The notes beneath the pieces are model-generated. The model was not told where the DNA came from, searched no databases, and saw nothing but the letters and a program-made list of their open reading frames with translations. Made by a program: the position numbers and the translations under genes. From Acidimicrobiia bacterium (GTDB lineage Bacteria > Actinomycetota > Acidimicrobiia > IMCC26256 > JAGNEX01), in the NCBI GenBank assembly GCA_020637365.1, contig JACJWE010000001.1:310001-374000 (forward strand): a stretch of 64,000 bases of DNA. The letters are read 5' to 3'. How positions within the stretch are numbered: the first letter of the stretch is position 1; every line of letters starts with the position of its first letter. Shown here in pieces: positions 55,348-63,578 of this stretch.

Positions 55348-55754
55348 ATGAGCGCCGTCACCGAGAAGGAACGCAACCAAGCACGCGATGCGCTCCAGGC
55401 TCTTGGGCGCCACCCACGCATTACGTCCGACGACGGCATCGCGCTGGACCTCCCACAACCCGCAGTCGACGCACTGGCCGAGGTGCTGGAGGCCGCCGCT
55501 GACGGCAAACTGCACTTGTGATCGGCTCCCCAGAAAACCTCACAACTGAACAGGCCGCGGCTGTGCTCGGCGTCTCACGTCCTGCCGTGATTCGCCTCAT
55601 CGACGCCGGCAAGCTCGACGCTCACCTGGTCGGCGCACACCGGCGGTTGACTCTCGGCGATGTCCTCGCTCACCGAGAAGCTTCCGCCGCACGGCGCCAA
55701 GCGGCACTCGACGAGATGACCCAGGTGGCTGAGGAACTCGGGCTCTACGGTTGA
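55348..55754 (+). CDS. excisionase-type HTH antitoxin, one frameshift
   Basis: The N-terminal helical part (SAVTEKERNQARDALQALGRHP, LDLPQPAVDALAEVLEAAAD) and the C-terminal MerR/excisionase-like HTH (LTTEQAAAVLGVSRPAVIRLID, AHRRLTLGDVLAHREASAARR, ALDEMTQVAEELGLYG) lie in two frames that meet at 55516-55518. Adding one G there fuses them into one 136-codon gene, the normal form of this antitoxin. The stop overlaps the ATG of a PIN-domain gene, so the two form a module. Confidence 0.8.
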
Positions 55755-56190
55755 TGTCGCTCATCGTTGCCAGCCTCGACGCCGATGTCCTCATTCCCGA
55801 TCCTGTCCTGCGATTTCCTCCTCACCGCGTTCGACCAGGGGCTTTATGAACCGGTCGTCATGGAGGAGGTGGAACGGAACCTCGTCCTGCCTCGACCAGT
55901 CGCGTCTCATACGTCGGGTGGACCATGTGCGTTCGGCGCTCGAGGACCATTTCGTAACCGGGTCCGTAGCTGACGTTCCCAAGGTCGTGAACTTGAAAGA
56001 TCGACACGTCGTCGTGTCGGGGTGCGCTGGCGGGGCATCTGTCGTTGTGAGCAACGACAGGCGGCTCCGCTCAGAGATTGTGGCTAGACGTATCGGTCCT
56101 TTGGAACCCGGCCTGACTCCGGGAACTGTTCGGTTGCGAACGAATCCGTTGGCGGCCGGTCACGCGCCTCGCCCGCTAGCGGCGATTCAG
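55754..56190 (+). pseudogene. PIN-domain toxin, frameshifted
   Basis: SLIVASLDADVLIP, then ILSCDFLLTAFDQGLYEPVV and MEEVERNL in a second frame, then SRLIRRVDHVRSALEDHF and VVVSNDRRLRSEIV in a third. The first Asp (SLDADVL) and the late acidic pair (SNDRR) of PIN nucleases are visible. Slips are near 55796 and 55888. The 3' end is uncertain: the last frame runs on into the following cassette. It may be an assembly error or a dead toxin. The matching antitoxin is immediately upstream. Confidence 0.65.
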
Positions 56191-56244
56191 GTTGTGCAGA
56201 ATCAACTGCTCAACTGTGCTGTCGAACTCACCATCAGTGGTCGG

Positions 56245-56390
56245 TCAGACTTCCCAATCGATGTCGACGGACACCAGTTGGATGGCATCGTCGGACGCGA
56301 GCTGTCCGACCACGGTGAACGCGGGGACAGGCAGGCCGGTGGAAATCAGCACTCGGTAGTCGCCACGTCCGGTGGGGCCGAATCAAACCG
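56245..56390 (-). pseudogene. remnant 3' end of an unknown gene
   Basis: The minus strand reads GRGDYRVLISTGLPVPAFTV then VGQLASDDAIQLVSVDIDWEV and a stop, with codon third positions mostly G or C, as in real genes here. It is cut off upstream at about 56395, exactly where the copied cassette flank begins. The family is unknown. Confidence 0.35.
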
Positions 56391-56431
56391 TGGTTCTCAA
56401 ACGTGGTGGACGTGTTTCGTTCCGAGCGCGG

Positions 56432-56459
56432 GACGAGGGGCCGGTGTCGGCCCCTCGTC
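56432..56459 (-). terminator. terminator hairpin, 11-bp stem
   Basis: GACGAGGGGCC, loop GGTGTC, GGCCCCTCGTC. It lies about 30 bases after the stop of the secreted protein gene at 56488, in a spacer of short C/A-rich runs. There is no clear T-tract. An identical hairpin ends the gene at 58557. Confidence 0.75.
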
Positions 56460-56487
56460 GTGTGGTGTGTTGGTGTGTTGTGGGGTG

Positions 56488-58281
56488 TTAGGTGGTGGTG
56501 ATTTTGTGTCCGCGGACGGGGCCTTTGATGACGATGGTTGGGGCTGTTTGGCCGGGTGCGTAGATCTTGATTTTGTAGTAGTCGGTCAGGTCGCGGCTGT
56601 CACCTTTGTTGATGATGGTGAGTTCGTATCCGTAGGTGGTTGAGTCTCCGCGGATGGTGCCGGTTCCGGTGATGATGGTTTGGTTGTAGGTCTTGGTGAC
56701 AGTGCTGAATGTTCCGGCGGTGAACTTGACATCTTGGAATTTGAACACCGCGGTTGCTGTGGACGGGTTGAGGATGCCGCTTGTGCAGTCGAGGTGTGTT
56801 GCGACCATCCGTGCGGTGGTATCTGACCCGTCTAGGTATTGGGGTAGGACGGACCAGTAGGCCTTCGGCACGAACGACCCCTGAGCATCAAGCGTGTTCA
56901 AACCGGTACATGGCACCCCGCCTGATGGTGGCGGTCCGGACGGGTTCGTTGTTGTCGTGACCGGCGGAGCCGTCGTCGAGGACGACGGCGTCGATGTTGG
57001 ACTTGACGTAGTCGACCCCGGGACAGTTGTCGACGGAGCGAACGTCGTGCCCGAGCCGGGTCGAGTCGTCGATGCCGACCCTGACGAGGACGTCGTGACC
57101 GGCGGTAGGGATGTGTCCCACTCCACCGAGGTGATGAACATCTGACCGGCGTTTGGTACACCATCGATGGTTGCGGAGTCATCGTTGATCACGGCCCGCC
57201 CGTCCGCGTAGTCAACCAATGACCCCGGTCCGTCCCACGAGAACGATCCGGTTTGGGCCCATTCGCCGTTTTCAAGCTCGAAGCGAAGAAGCGTTGGTTC
57301 TCCGACGACATACTGGCTGATCACAAAGCTCGATGAGTCCGCATCCAGTACTTGCCATCTGTCGGCCATCGGGAACGTTGCGATCGTCACAGGAGCGTCG
57401 TCCACCAGACGTTGGATTTCCAAAGGTTGTGGGCCATCACTCCCGCGGCCGCTGACAACGTACCCATCGCCGGGAAAGATCCGCGTGTAACAGGCCGGTT
57501 CGCCGATCTCAGGGTCCCACAGCAAGTTGACGGGATCGCCAGAGCCGACGGCTGAGTACCCAATCCACTCGTGGCTGTACATCTCTGGCCGTGCACAGGT
57601 GCTACCCGCTACGAGCCCGGACTCGTCAATCTGTGCCAACGGCCGCGCTGTGGATGATTGCCAGACGCCGGGTGCCACCTCGTCAAGGAGAACTCCCCAC
57701 GTGCTGTTCCAGGCGGTGTCCGCGGTCAGGCTGATTCGGTGCGCGATGACATCTGTGGCCGCGTAGTCGCCGGGATCGGTGCGTTCGCCGTCGTAGCGTT
57801 CAGCCGGATAGGAAAGGCTTCTTGACCAGGTATCTCCGTGGGGTTGCCAGACTTGAGCAGTGACGGCGCAATCAGGGTTCGGCTCGGTGTAACACTCAAC
57901 AGCGCCGAGAACGAACACTCCCGGCGCAGCGGCCTGCACCCAGAGGTAGGGCCATTGTTGCTGCCAGGTGTAGCCCGGTGTTGGCTCAACATCGAGGATC
58001 TGCCAGCCCGTAACGGACCCGTCTGGTGCGATGTCACCGACCGCTATCTGGGTTTCGGTGCCGACCTTGACTACCACCTGATCGCCTGCGAGTCGCCCGA
58101 AACCGAAGCGGGCGTCTTGGGTCGGGCCGAGAGGGTCGGTGATAGCGATCGGAACGGTGGCCGCTTGGGCCGGTTCGTGCCTGAACAGCGCTACGAGGGC
58201 CAAACTTGCGAGGGTCAGCGTGAGACCGACCGCGGCGGCGATGGCCAGTCTTGGACGGTGGTGGCGGATCACGTGGTTCAT
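56488..58281 (-). CDS. secreted protein: propeller-like body, Thr/Ser linker, shared C-terminal domain
   Basis: 597 residues. Signal peptide (RLAIAAAVGLTLTLASLALVALF, then AQAA). Residues about 40-390 are beta-rich with repeated Trp/Asp blocks (TGWQILDVEP, WPYLWVQAAAPGVFVLG, GVWQSSTARPLAQIDESG, VNLLWDPEIGEP) suggesting a beta-propeller. Then about 70 residues of Thr/Ser/Pro, and a C-terminal domain of about 140 residues with two Cys (VPCTGLNTLD; THLDCTSG), GSFVPKAYWSVLPQYLDG, FKFQDVKFTAGTFSTVTKTYN, GYELTIINKGDSRDLTDYYK and ending KITTT. AGGAGGTCGCCCCC before ATG 58281 is one of the strongest binding sites in the window. An AATATT-containing motif lies 20 bases upstream. Confidence 0.85.
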   Translation of the reverse strand: MNHVIRHHRPRLAIAAAVGLTLTLASLALVALFRHEPAQAATVPIAITDPLGPTQDARFGFGRLAGDQVVVKVGTETQIAVGDIAPDGSVTGWQILDVEPTPGYTWQQQWPYLWVQAAAPGVFVLGAVECYTEPNPDCAVTAQVWQPHGDTWSRSLSYPAERYDGERTDPGDYAATDVIAHRISLTADTAWNSTWGVLLDEVAPGVWQSSTARPLAQIDESGLVAGSTCARPEMYSHEWIGYSAVGSGDPVNLLWDPEIGEPACYTRIFPGDGYVVSGRGSDGPQPLEIQRLVDDAPVTIATFPMADRWQVLDADSSSFVISQYVVGEPTLLRFELENGEWAQTGSFSWDGPGSLVDYADGRAVINDDSATIDGVPNAGQMFITSVEWDTSLPPVTTSSSGSASTTRPGSGTTFAPSTTVPGSTTSSPTSTPSSSTTAPPVTTTTNPSGPPPSGGVPCTGLNTLDAQGSFVPKAYWSVLPQYLDGSDTTARMVATHLDCTSGILNPSTATAVFKFQDVKFTAGTFSTVTKTYNQTIITGTGTIRGDSTTYGYELTIINKGDSRDLTDYYKIKIYAPGQTAPTIVIKGPVRGHKITTT

Positions 58282-58500
58282 GGGGGCGACCTCCTGAGAG
58301 CAAATATTGCGTAATGTCGCCGGATGTGTCAAGGAGTTGAGTGAGCGTTGCAGGCGTAAGCCACTTCAAGCTTCGCTGATGCCGCGCCGTCCGAGGACTC
58401 GGCAGTCCCGTTGCCGATGGCTTGAGTCGTCAAGTGGCTGCCGGTGCGGGGCGCGTCGCAGAGTCGGGCAACGTCCATTCGCAGCGCTGGGCAGGCGCGG

Positions 58501-58528
58501 GACGAGGGGCCGGTGTCGGCCCCTCGTC
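58501..58528 (-). terminator. terminator hairpin, identical to the one at 56.4 kb
   Basis: GACGAGGGGCC, loop GGTGTC, GGCCCCTCGTC. Sequence identity with the 56.4 kb locus begins at 58496 and continues through the hairpin and spacer into the coding end. Confidence 0.75.
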
Positions 58529-58556
58529 GTGTGGTGTGTTGGTGTGTTGTGGGGTG

Positions 58557-60277
58557 TTAGGTGGTGGTGATTTTGTGTCCGCGGACGGGGCCTTTGATGA
58601 CGATGGTTGGGGCTGTTTGGTTGGGTGCGTAGATCTTGATTTTGTAATAGTCGGTCAGGTCGCGGCTGTCACCTTTGTTGATGATGGTGAGTTCGTATCC
58701 GTAGAGGGTTGAGTCTCCGCGGATGGTGCCGGTTCCGGTCACGACGATCTGGTTGTAGGTCTTTGTGACCGAGGTGAAGGTCCCGGCGGTGAACTTGACA
58801 TCTTGGAATTTGAACACCGCGGTTGCTGTGGACGGGTTGAGGATGTCGCTTGTGCAGTCGAGGTGTGTTGCGACCATCCGTGCGGTCGTATCTGACCCGT
58901 CTAGGTACTGCGGGAGCACTGACCAGTAGGCCTTCGGCACGAATGATCCTTGCGCTTCCAGACTGGTGAAACCCGCACATGGGACACCCTCAGACGATGG
59001 GGGCCTGACAGATTGGTCGTCGATGTGAGCGGCGGAGCAGCCGTGGTTGATGACGCCACTGTTGAGTTGCTTCCGGAGGAGCTCGTCGTGGTGGGGGCAG
59101 TCGAGGCAGTCGAGGAAGATGATGTCGTTGCCGATGTGCTGGGGCTAGTAGCGGTTGGGCTTGGAGTGGTTGTGGTGACCGCTGCAGCGGTGGTTGTGGT
59201 TTCAGGGTTTGTCGTTGGCGGGCTGAGGTATGGGTCGCGCGCGTAGGTCGCTCGTTGCGCCCAGAGGTCGGATAGGCCGAGGATCCATTTGTTGTCGATC
59301 GACGGGTTTGACGTTGCGGGGATCCGTGCCAACCGGAGGTTGGAGTATCGCAGTTCCCAGGTGCCAGCAGCGCTGAGTTCGTAGAACGATCCGTATGTTG
59401 GGTTGACCTGGCCCGCGGGAGTGGTTTGGATCAGCAGACTGCCGTCTTCGAAGTGCGTCAAGTAGCCCCATTCCAGGGTTTGGGTGTTGATCAGCGTCCA
59501 GATGTCGCCCTGTAGTTGCCAGGTTTCGGTGACGCCGCTGATGAGGGATCGGATGAGGGTGTCGCCGTCGATCAGTAGCCCGTCGGTGCGGGGTCCGAGT
59601 TGTTGGGCGGGCGCCCAGGTTCCGCCCGATCGGTGCCAGAGTTCGTCGGTTCCGGCGTGGGTTAGGGCGATCCAGTCGCCTTCGATGTCGCGCAGGTTGC
59701 CGCTGGTCAGTCGGGTTGAGGTCCAGCCGGCCGCGCTGTTGGTCATCACGTCGATCCAGGGTCCTCGGATACCGGCGATGGTGTCCCCTGAGATGCGGGC
59801 CTTGGACATGACGTCGAATGAGTCGGTGACGTTCCAGGTTCCGGCAGTGTCGCGCTTTAGGACGATCTGGCGGCTGTCGGTGCCGTTGTTGAGGGTGACG
59901 GTCGCTGTTGATCCGTCGACGCCGATCCCGTCGATGTTGAGCCCGTCTTGGGTGGAGAGGCCGAGTGATGCGACGAGGTCGATTTCGGCGACTTTGACCC
60001 AGCCAGCGTTCTCGAATCGGTAGGTGGATAGGGCTGGTTGGCCTGGGGAAGCGGCCAGGATGTCGCCGTCGGCGAAGGCGGCCTGCCCGGTTTCGGCTCC
60101 GACCAGGAAGGTGTCGGGGAGCACCCACACGATGTTGTGCGGCGCAGCTTCGCTGGGACGTTGGGAAACGAACGCCAGCGCACCTGCCAAAAGAGCAACA
60201 ACGAATCCAGCAACTAGGGCCTTGAAGCGCCACGGTGACGGTGAGGTTGAGAGAACGGAACCAGGGTGTGGAGACAT
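58557..60277 (-). CDS. secreted protein with the shared C-terminal domain, one frameshift
   Basis: Adding one base in the C-run opposite GGGGG 58999-59003 gives 574 codons. Signal segment (FKALVAGFVVALLAGALAFVSQ), a beta-rich body unrelated in sequence to the 56.5 kb protein (TFLVGAETGQAAFADGDILAAS, AGWVKVAEIDLVASL, DSRQIVLKRDTAGTWNVTDS, TETWQLQGDIWTLINTQTL), a Thr/Ser linker (NPETTTTAAAVTTTTPSPTA), then a C-terminal domain nearly identical to that protein: VPCAGFTSLEAQGSFVPKAY, HLDCTSDILNPSTATAV, DYYKIKIYAPNQTAPTIVIK. The two proteins thus share an end but not a body. Confidence 0.82.
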
Positions 60278-60549
60278 GGGGTTTCGCCTACAGAGTTGGG
60301 GTTCTCGGGGCGACTACCAAGTGAACACCCCGATGGTACGAGACGAATATTGGCGCCTTGGTCGGGATATTGCAATACCCACGCAGTTTGTTGATCTACA
60401 TTGTTCGCTACGATTGCATGAGGACGCACACGGGGACCTGGCGGCCCCGTTTGGTGGTGCTTTCTGCCATCGTCTATTTGGGACAGCGACAGCCATGCGG
60501 TCGTGGCGCTGGAGTTGTTGAAGATTGCGGGTTTACTTGGAGTGAGGGA
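60278..60549. promoter_or_regulatory. 272-bp upstream region with AATATT motifs
   Basis: More AT-rich than average around 60345-60415. It contains GGATATTGCAATACC (60367-60381), a near-palindrome, and AATATTGGCG at 60347-60356, both of which also resemble motifs upstream of the other cassette genes. It is probably the promoter of the gene ending at 58557. No coding frame is supported. Confidence 0.35.
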
Positions 60550-61302
60550 TTAGGGCTTAACGAGTCGGGCAACGAGGGTCTGAGCAAAATGTTTCATAGG
60601 CGTGCGTTCAGCCCGATCGAACAGTCGGTGCAGTCGTGCACTGCCGCGATTATCGAGAGGCGGCATCATGTAGGTCGCACCAGTGAGCGTCAAGCCTGCA
60701 TTGGTGCCGAGCTCGCGGATTTCTTTTACGCGAAACGCAGCCGAATCTGACACCCGACGGTGTAGGGGAGAGGCCCAAACCAGGCCAGGGAATAGGTAGC
60801 CGGAGCGCTTCTTGCCTCTTACTTGCAGACCGTGCTGTTCAAACGGCCAAAGTCGATTTGGTGTTGTAATGAAAAGCTGGCCCTCCGGCCGGAGCACTCT
60901 GGCAATTTCTGTCAAAGCGGCGGACGGTTGTTGCAGGTGTTCGAGCACCTCAATCATGGTGACGGTGTCGAAGGTTTCATCCCAAAAGTCCATCGCGTAC
61001 ACCGACATCTCCGCCAGAGTCACGTTTCGGGGCACGCCCTCTGATCTGAAGACTTCTAGTCGGTTTTGTTCAACGTCGATGGCGTCGACCCGGCCAAATC
61101 CGACTGAAAGCTCCTTGGTGTACTCCCCTGTGGCGCAGCCCACGTCGAGGCACCTTCCACCCGTCAAGTCCCCCAGAGACTGAATGGCGCCGAGGCGCTT
61201 CACTACGTTGCGGCCTCCTTTGGCGGAACCCCTGAGGGCACCGATGGATTTGACGTCGGCCTGGTGTCGGTCAGAGACCGCTGTTGGAACTTGTGGGGGC
61301 AT
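60550..61302 (-). CDS. class I SAM-dependent methyltransferase
   Basis: 250 residues. SAM-binding LTGGRCLDVGCATGEYTKEL (motif I), VDAIDVEQNRLEVFRSEG (motif II acidic residue), FDTVTMIEVLEHLQQPSAAL (motif IV/V) and VLRPEGQLFITTPNRLWPFEQHG. C-terminal RELGTNAGLTLTGATYMMPP recalls methyltransferases of cell-surface glycan or polyketide-type clusters. ATG 61302 is chosen because GGAGGA lies 14 bases upstream; the frame is open to 61551 without likeness. The substrate is unknown, and its presence among secreted proteins suggests a surface glycan target. Confidence 0.85.
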   Translation of the reverse strand: MPPQVPTAVSDRHQADVKSIGALRGSAKGGRNVVKRLGAIQSLGDLTGGRCLDVGCATGEYTKELSVGFGRVDAIDVEQNRLEVFRSEGVPRNVTLAEMSVYAMDFWDETFDTVTMIEVLEHLQQPSAALTEIARVLRPEGQLFITTPNRLWPFEQHGLQVRGKKRSGYLFPGLVWASPLHRRVSDSAAFRVKEIRELGTNAGLTLTGATYMMPPLDNRGSARLHRLFDRAERTPMKHFAQTLVARLVKP

Positions 61303-61370
61303 CGTTGAGTAGTCCTCCGATCGACCGGTGGCGCCAAGCTTTCCCGCGGGTACACCAACCGTAGTCGACC

Positions 61371-61595
61371 ATGAATATTGCGTCCACATATTCCGTCGAG
61401 GGTCGTGAGCTGACAAAGGGCGCCGGTTCGATCGCTGCACCCGGGGACAGCGGCGGCATCTTCCTCTTGGCGTATGGCGGGTACTGGTACATCGCCGGCA
61501 CCACAACGGCCTCTTCGTCGACACACACGTACGCCGCGTGGAGGGACACACCCGCGGGCTGGACCGCCTGTTCGCAAATCAACCCGTGCCCGTAA
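61371..61595 (+). pseudogene. 3' fragment of a trypsin-family (S1) serine protease
   Basis: 74 codons. The region around the active serine is intact (TKGAGSIAAPGDSGGIFLLAYG with GDSGG), then YWYIAGTTTASSSTHTYAAW and a final Cys pair, TACSQINPCP. His and Asp of the triad are absent and the frame is closed by TAG directly upstream, so only the last third of a secreted protease remains. It may be a gene fragment from rearrangement of this surface-protein locus. Confidence 0.6.
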
Positions 61596-61762
61596 CGATC
61601 CGGACTTGCTGGTTCGTATTCCTCTGAGGGACGCCCCGGCCGTTTCCCCTTGCCACTTCTCGGCCTGTGGGTTCGGACCAGCCTTTTGTACCTCTGGCGC
61701 TAAATCGGTTCGCACTCAATCTCACGCTTTCCGCGTGAGGACAACCAAGAAAGAAGGAAACA

Positions 61763-62722
61763 GTGTCCCCTGCTCAGATGAAGTGGTATCGACCGTCGTT
61801 GTTGCTGATCGTCCTGTTCGGAGCGGCGCTGCTTGCGAGTTTGATGCCGCCAGTCAAGATCGCTGGCGCGGCGGTTGCATGGTATGGCCGCGCCATGTGG
61901 GAATTGGACGAGCCATCGGGTTGCACGACTGCGCTTGACCGGGTTGAAAAGCCGGTTGGGATCTACAACCACGGTGCGATCGCGAGCACCGGGGTGGCGC
62001 TGAACGGTGCTGGCACATGCGCCAACCCCACGTACGGGTCGGGCCGATACAAGTTCACTGGCTGGGAGAACGTCGTTTCGGGCGGCGCCATTCCGGACGC
62101 CGCGACCGTTCCCGCGAACGCCAGTGAGGTGGTCGTGACCCAAAACGACAACAAACTCGACCCGTGGTCAAGTTCGTTCAAGATCGTGCTTCGGTTCACT
62201 CCGACGTTGGTGTGGCGTGACCCGGATGGCCCAGGGGGCGAACCCGCAGGTGATGGTCTTCCCAACATTCTTGGGAATCACTCCGACGTCAGTTACAACA
62301 TGGTGATGAAAGGCCGCTCCAACGACCCGGGCGGTAGCTACAAGGTAGAAATGCTCGGCGACCATGGAGGCGACACCGGGAAGATCCGTTGCGTATTCCG
62401 CGACGACGACGGTCAATCGGTCTCGGTGAAGGCGGGCCAGGTCACTCTGGCGACCGCGAGCCTCAACAAAGTTGAGTGCGGCATCGATCGCGAGCGCGGC
62501 GTCGCTTTCATCCGAGTACTGGAGAACGGAGAAGCAGGCATGCCCGCCGGAGGTTGGGGGGAAGTCATCAAGAGCCTGCCTGCGGGTTTCGACGACATTC
62601 ACCCGAACACCGACACCTCGTTCGGCAACCGCTTCAACATCGGCAAGAAGTCCGGGTCAACGGACCCACGAGACGCCTTTGCTGGGAAGATCTACTACGT
62701 CCGGCTCTACTTCGGGAACTAA
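61763..62722 (+). CDS. secreted LamG/concanavalin-A-like protein
   Basis: 319 residues. Signal segment (SLLLIVLFGAALLASLMPPV, cut near IAGAAV). The mature part is beta-rich with the hallmarks of a LamG jelly roll: AMWELDEPSGCTT, SSFKIVLRFTPT, YNMVMKGRSNDPGGSYKVEML, GKIRCVFRDDDGQSVSV, SLNKVECGIDRERGVAFIRV and a final FAGKIYYVRLYFGN strand. Three or four Cys could pair. Carbohydrate binding is likely by fold, unproven. GTG 61763 follows AGAAGGAAACA. It is convergent with the domain-only cassette gene. Confidence 0.82.
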   Translation: MSPAQMKWYRPSLLLIVLFGAALLASLMPPVKIAGAAVAWYGRAMWELDEPSGCTTALDRVEKPVGIYNHGAIASTGVALNGAGTCANPTYGSGRYKFTGWENVVSGGAIPDAATVPANASEVVVTQNDNKLDPWSSSFKIVLRFTPTLVWRDPDGPGGEPAGDGLPNILGNHSDVSYNMVMKGRSNDPGGSYKVEMLGDHGGDTGKIRCVFRDDDGQSVSVKAGQVTLATASLNKVECGIDRERGVAFIRVLENGEAGMPAGGWGEVIKSLPAGFDDIHPNTDTSFGNRFNIGKKSGSTDPRDAFAGKIYYVRLYFGN

Positions 62723-62804
62723 CGGCGCTCGGGGAAGGCGTCCGATTCTCTTTCGCCTTCCCCATTCGCTCCGGCATGTATGTCCGTGATGGATTCCTTG
62801 GGCG

Positions 62805-63393
62805 CTAATAGGCGAGTGTCCTGACCTTGTTCCCCCAGATTGGGCCTTTGGCAACCAGCAAAAGTTCTGCCGTCGTGGGGTCAAAGATCTTGATTTTGAT
62901 GTAATCGCCTGGCTCCCCCTTGGGTCCACAGGCGGTCGTCTTTGTCGCGGAGCGTGAGTTCAAACGGCCAACGCCCGTCGACCCTTCTCGATGAGTCCGA
63001 CTCCGGTTACGACGCTCTGGTCCCAAGACCGAGACGCTCCGTCGAACGACGTCGCCCAATATGAGCGCCCGACCCCAAACTTCAGATCACCAATTCGGAT
63101 GCTAAGACTGTTGCTCAAGTTGTCTGGGATCAGGTGATCTTGAGTGCAAACAAGACTGAAGCTATTGACCCGGTAGTTCCCGACCCCTCGGACGGCGGCC
63201 ATTCCGGAAGACCACCTCGAACCTCTGTCGAGCTCAACGAGCCTTGCACTGCGGCGGTGTGAAAGTTGCCGTCGCATTGTGATTCAGCCGCATCCGCGCT
63301 CGGCGTGACGGTGAAGACGAGAAGGGCCGCGACGAGGGCGACCGCAGTGACGGTTGCGACGATGACGCCGCGTATGGAACGAACAGTTGACAT
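62805..63393 (-). CDS. secreted protein consisting mainly of the shared domain, frameshifted
   Basis: Signal peptide (RGVIVATVTAVALVAALLVFTVTPSADAA-type, cut after ADAA), then AESQCDGNFHTAAVQGS and, across two or three slips, SFSLVCTQDHLIPDNLSNSLSI-type sequence, RIGDLKFGVGRSYWATSFDG, SWDQSVVTGVGLIEKG, WPFELTLRDKDDRL and DYIKIKIFDPTTAELLLVAKG. These align in order with the C-terminal domain of the 56.5 and 58.6 kb proteins (two Cys, KFxxVKFTAG-like strand, DYYKIKI, IVIKGP). It is much diverged and has no propeller or Thr linker, so the domain can stand alone. AAGGAC precedes ATG 63393. Confidence 0.6.
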
Positions 63394-63535
63394 TGCTGGG
63401 TCCTTCGATATCTGTGAGGAGTTCGTCGCCTGCGCCAAAGGGTGCAGGTCGACGTCGTTACGTGCCGACCGGAAGCTATCAATGACCCGCAATATTGCCC
63501 AGCGACTATTTGCGAAGCGTGTCCAGACGAGCGAA
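63394..63535. promoter_or_regulatory. upstream region of the domain-only gene with GCAATATTGC
   Basis: GCAATATTGC (63489-63498) is a perfect 10-bp palindrome about 95 bases before the start of the domain-only gene. Related strings lie upstream of the other cassette genes. The rest of the region holds no frame. Confidence 0.4.
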
Positions 63536-63566
63536 GGCCCAACGCCCGCCCGCGGGGCGTCGGGCC
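63536..63566 (-). terminator. terminator hairpin of the beta-helix gene
   Basis: GGCCCAACGCCC (63536-63547) and GGGCGTCGGGCC (63555-63566) pair over 12 positions with one G-T type mismatch, beginning 12 bases after the stop of the gene to the right. No strong T-tract follows. Confidence 0.6.
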
Positions 63567-63578
63567 ATGCTGATTTTG

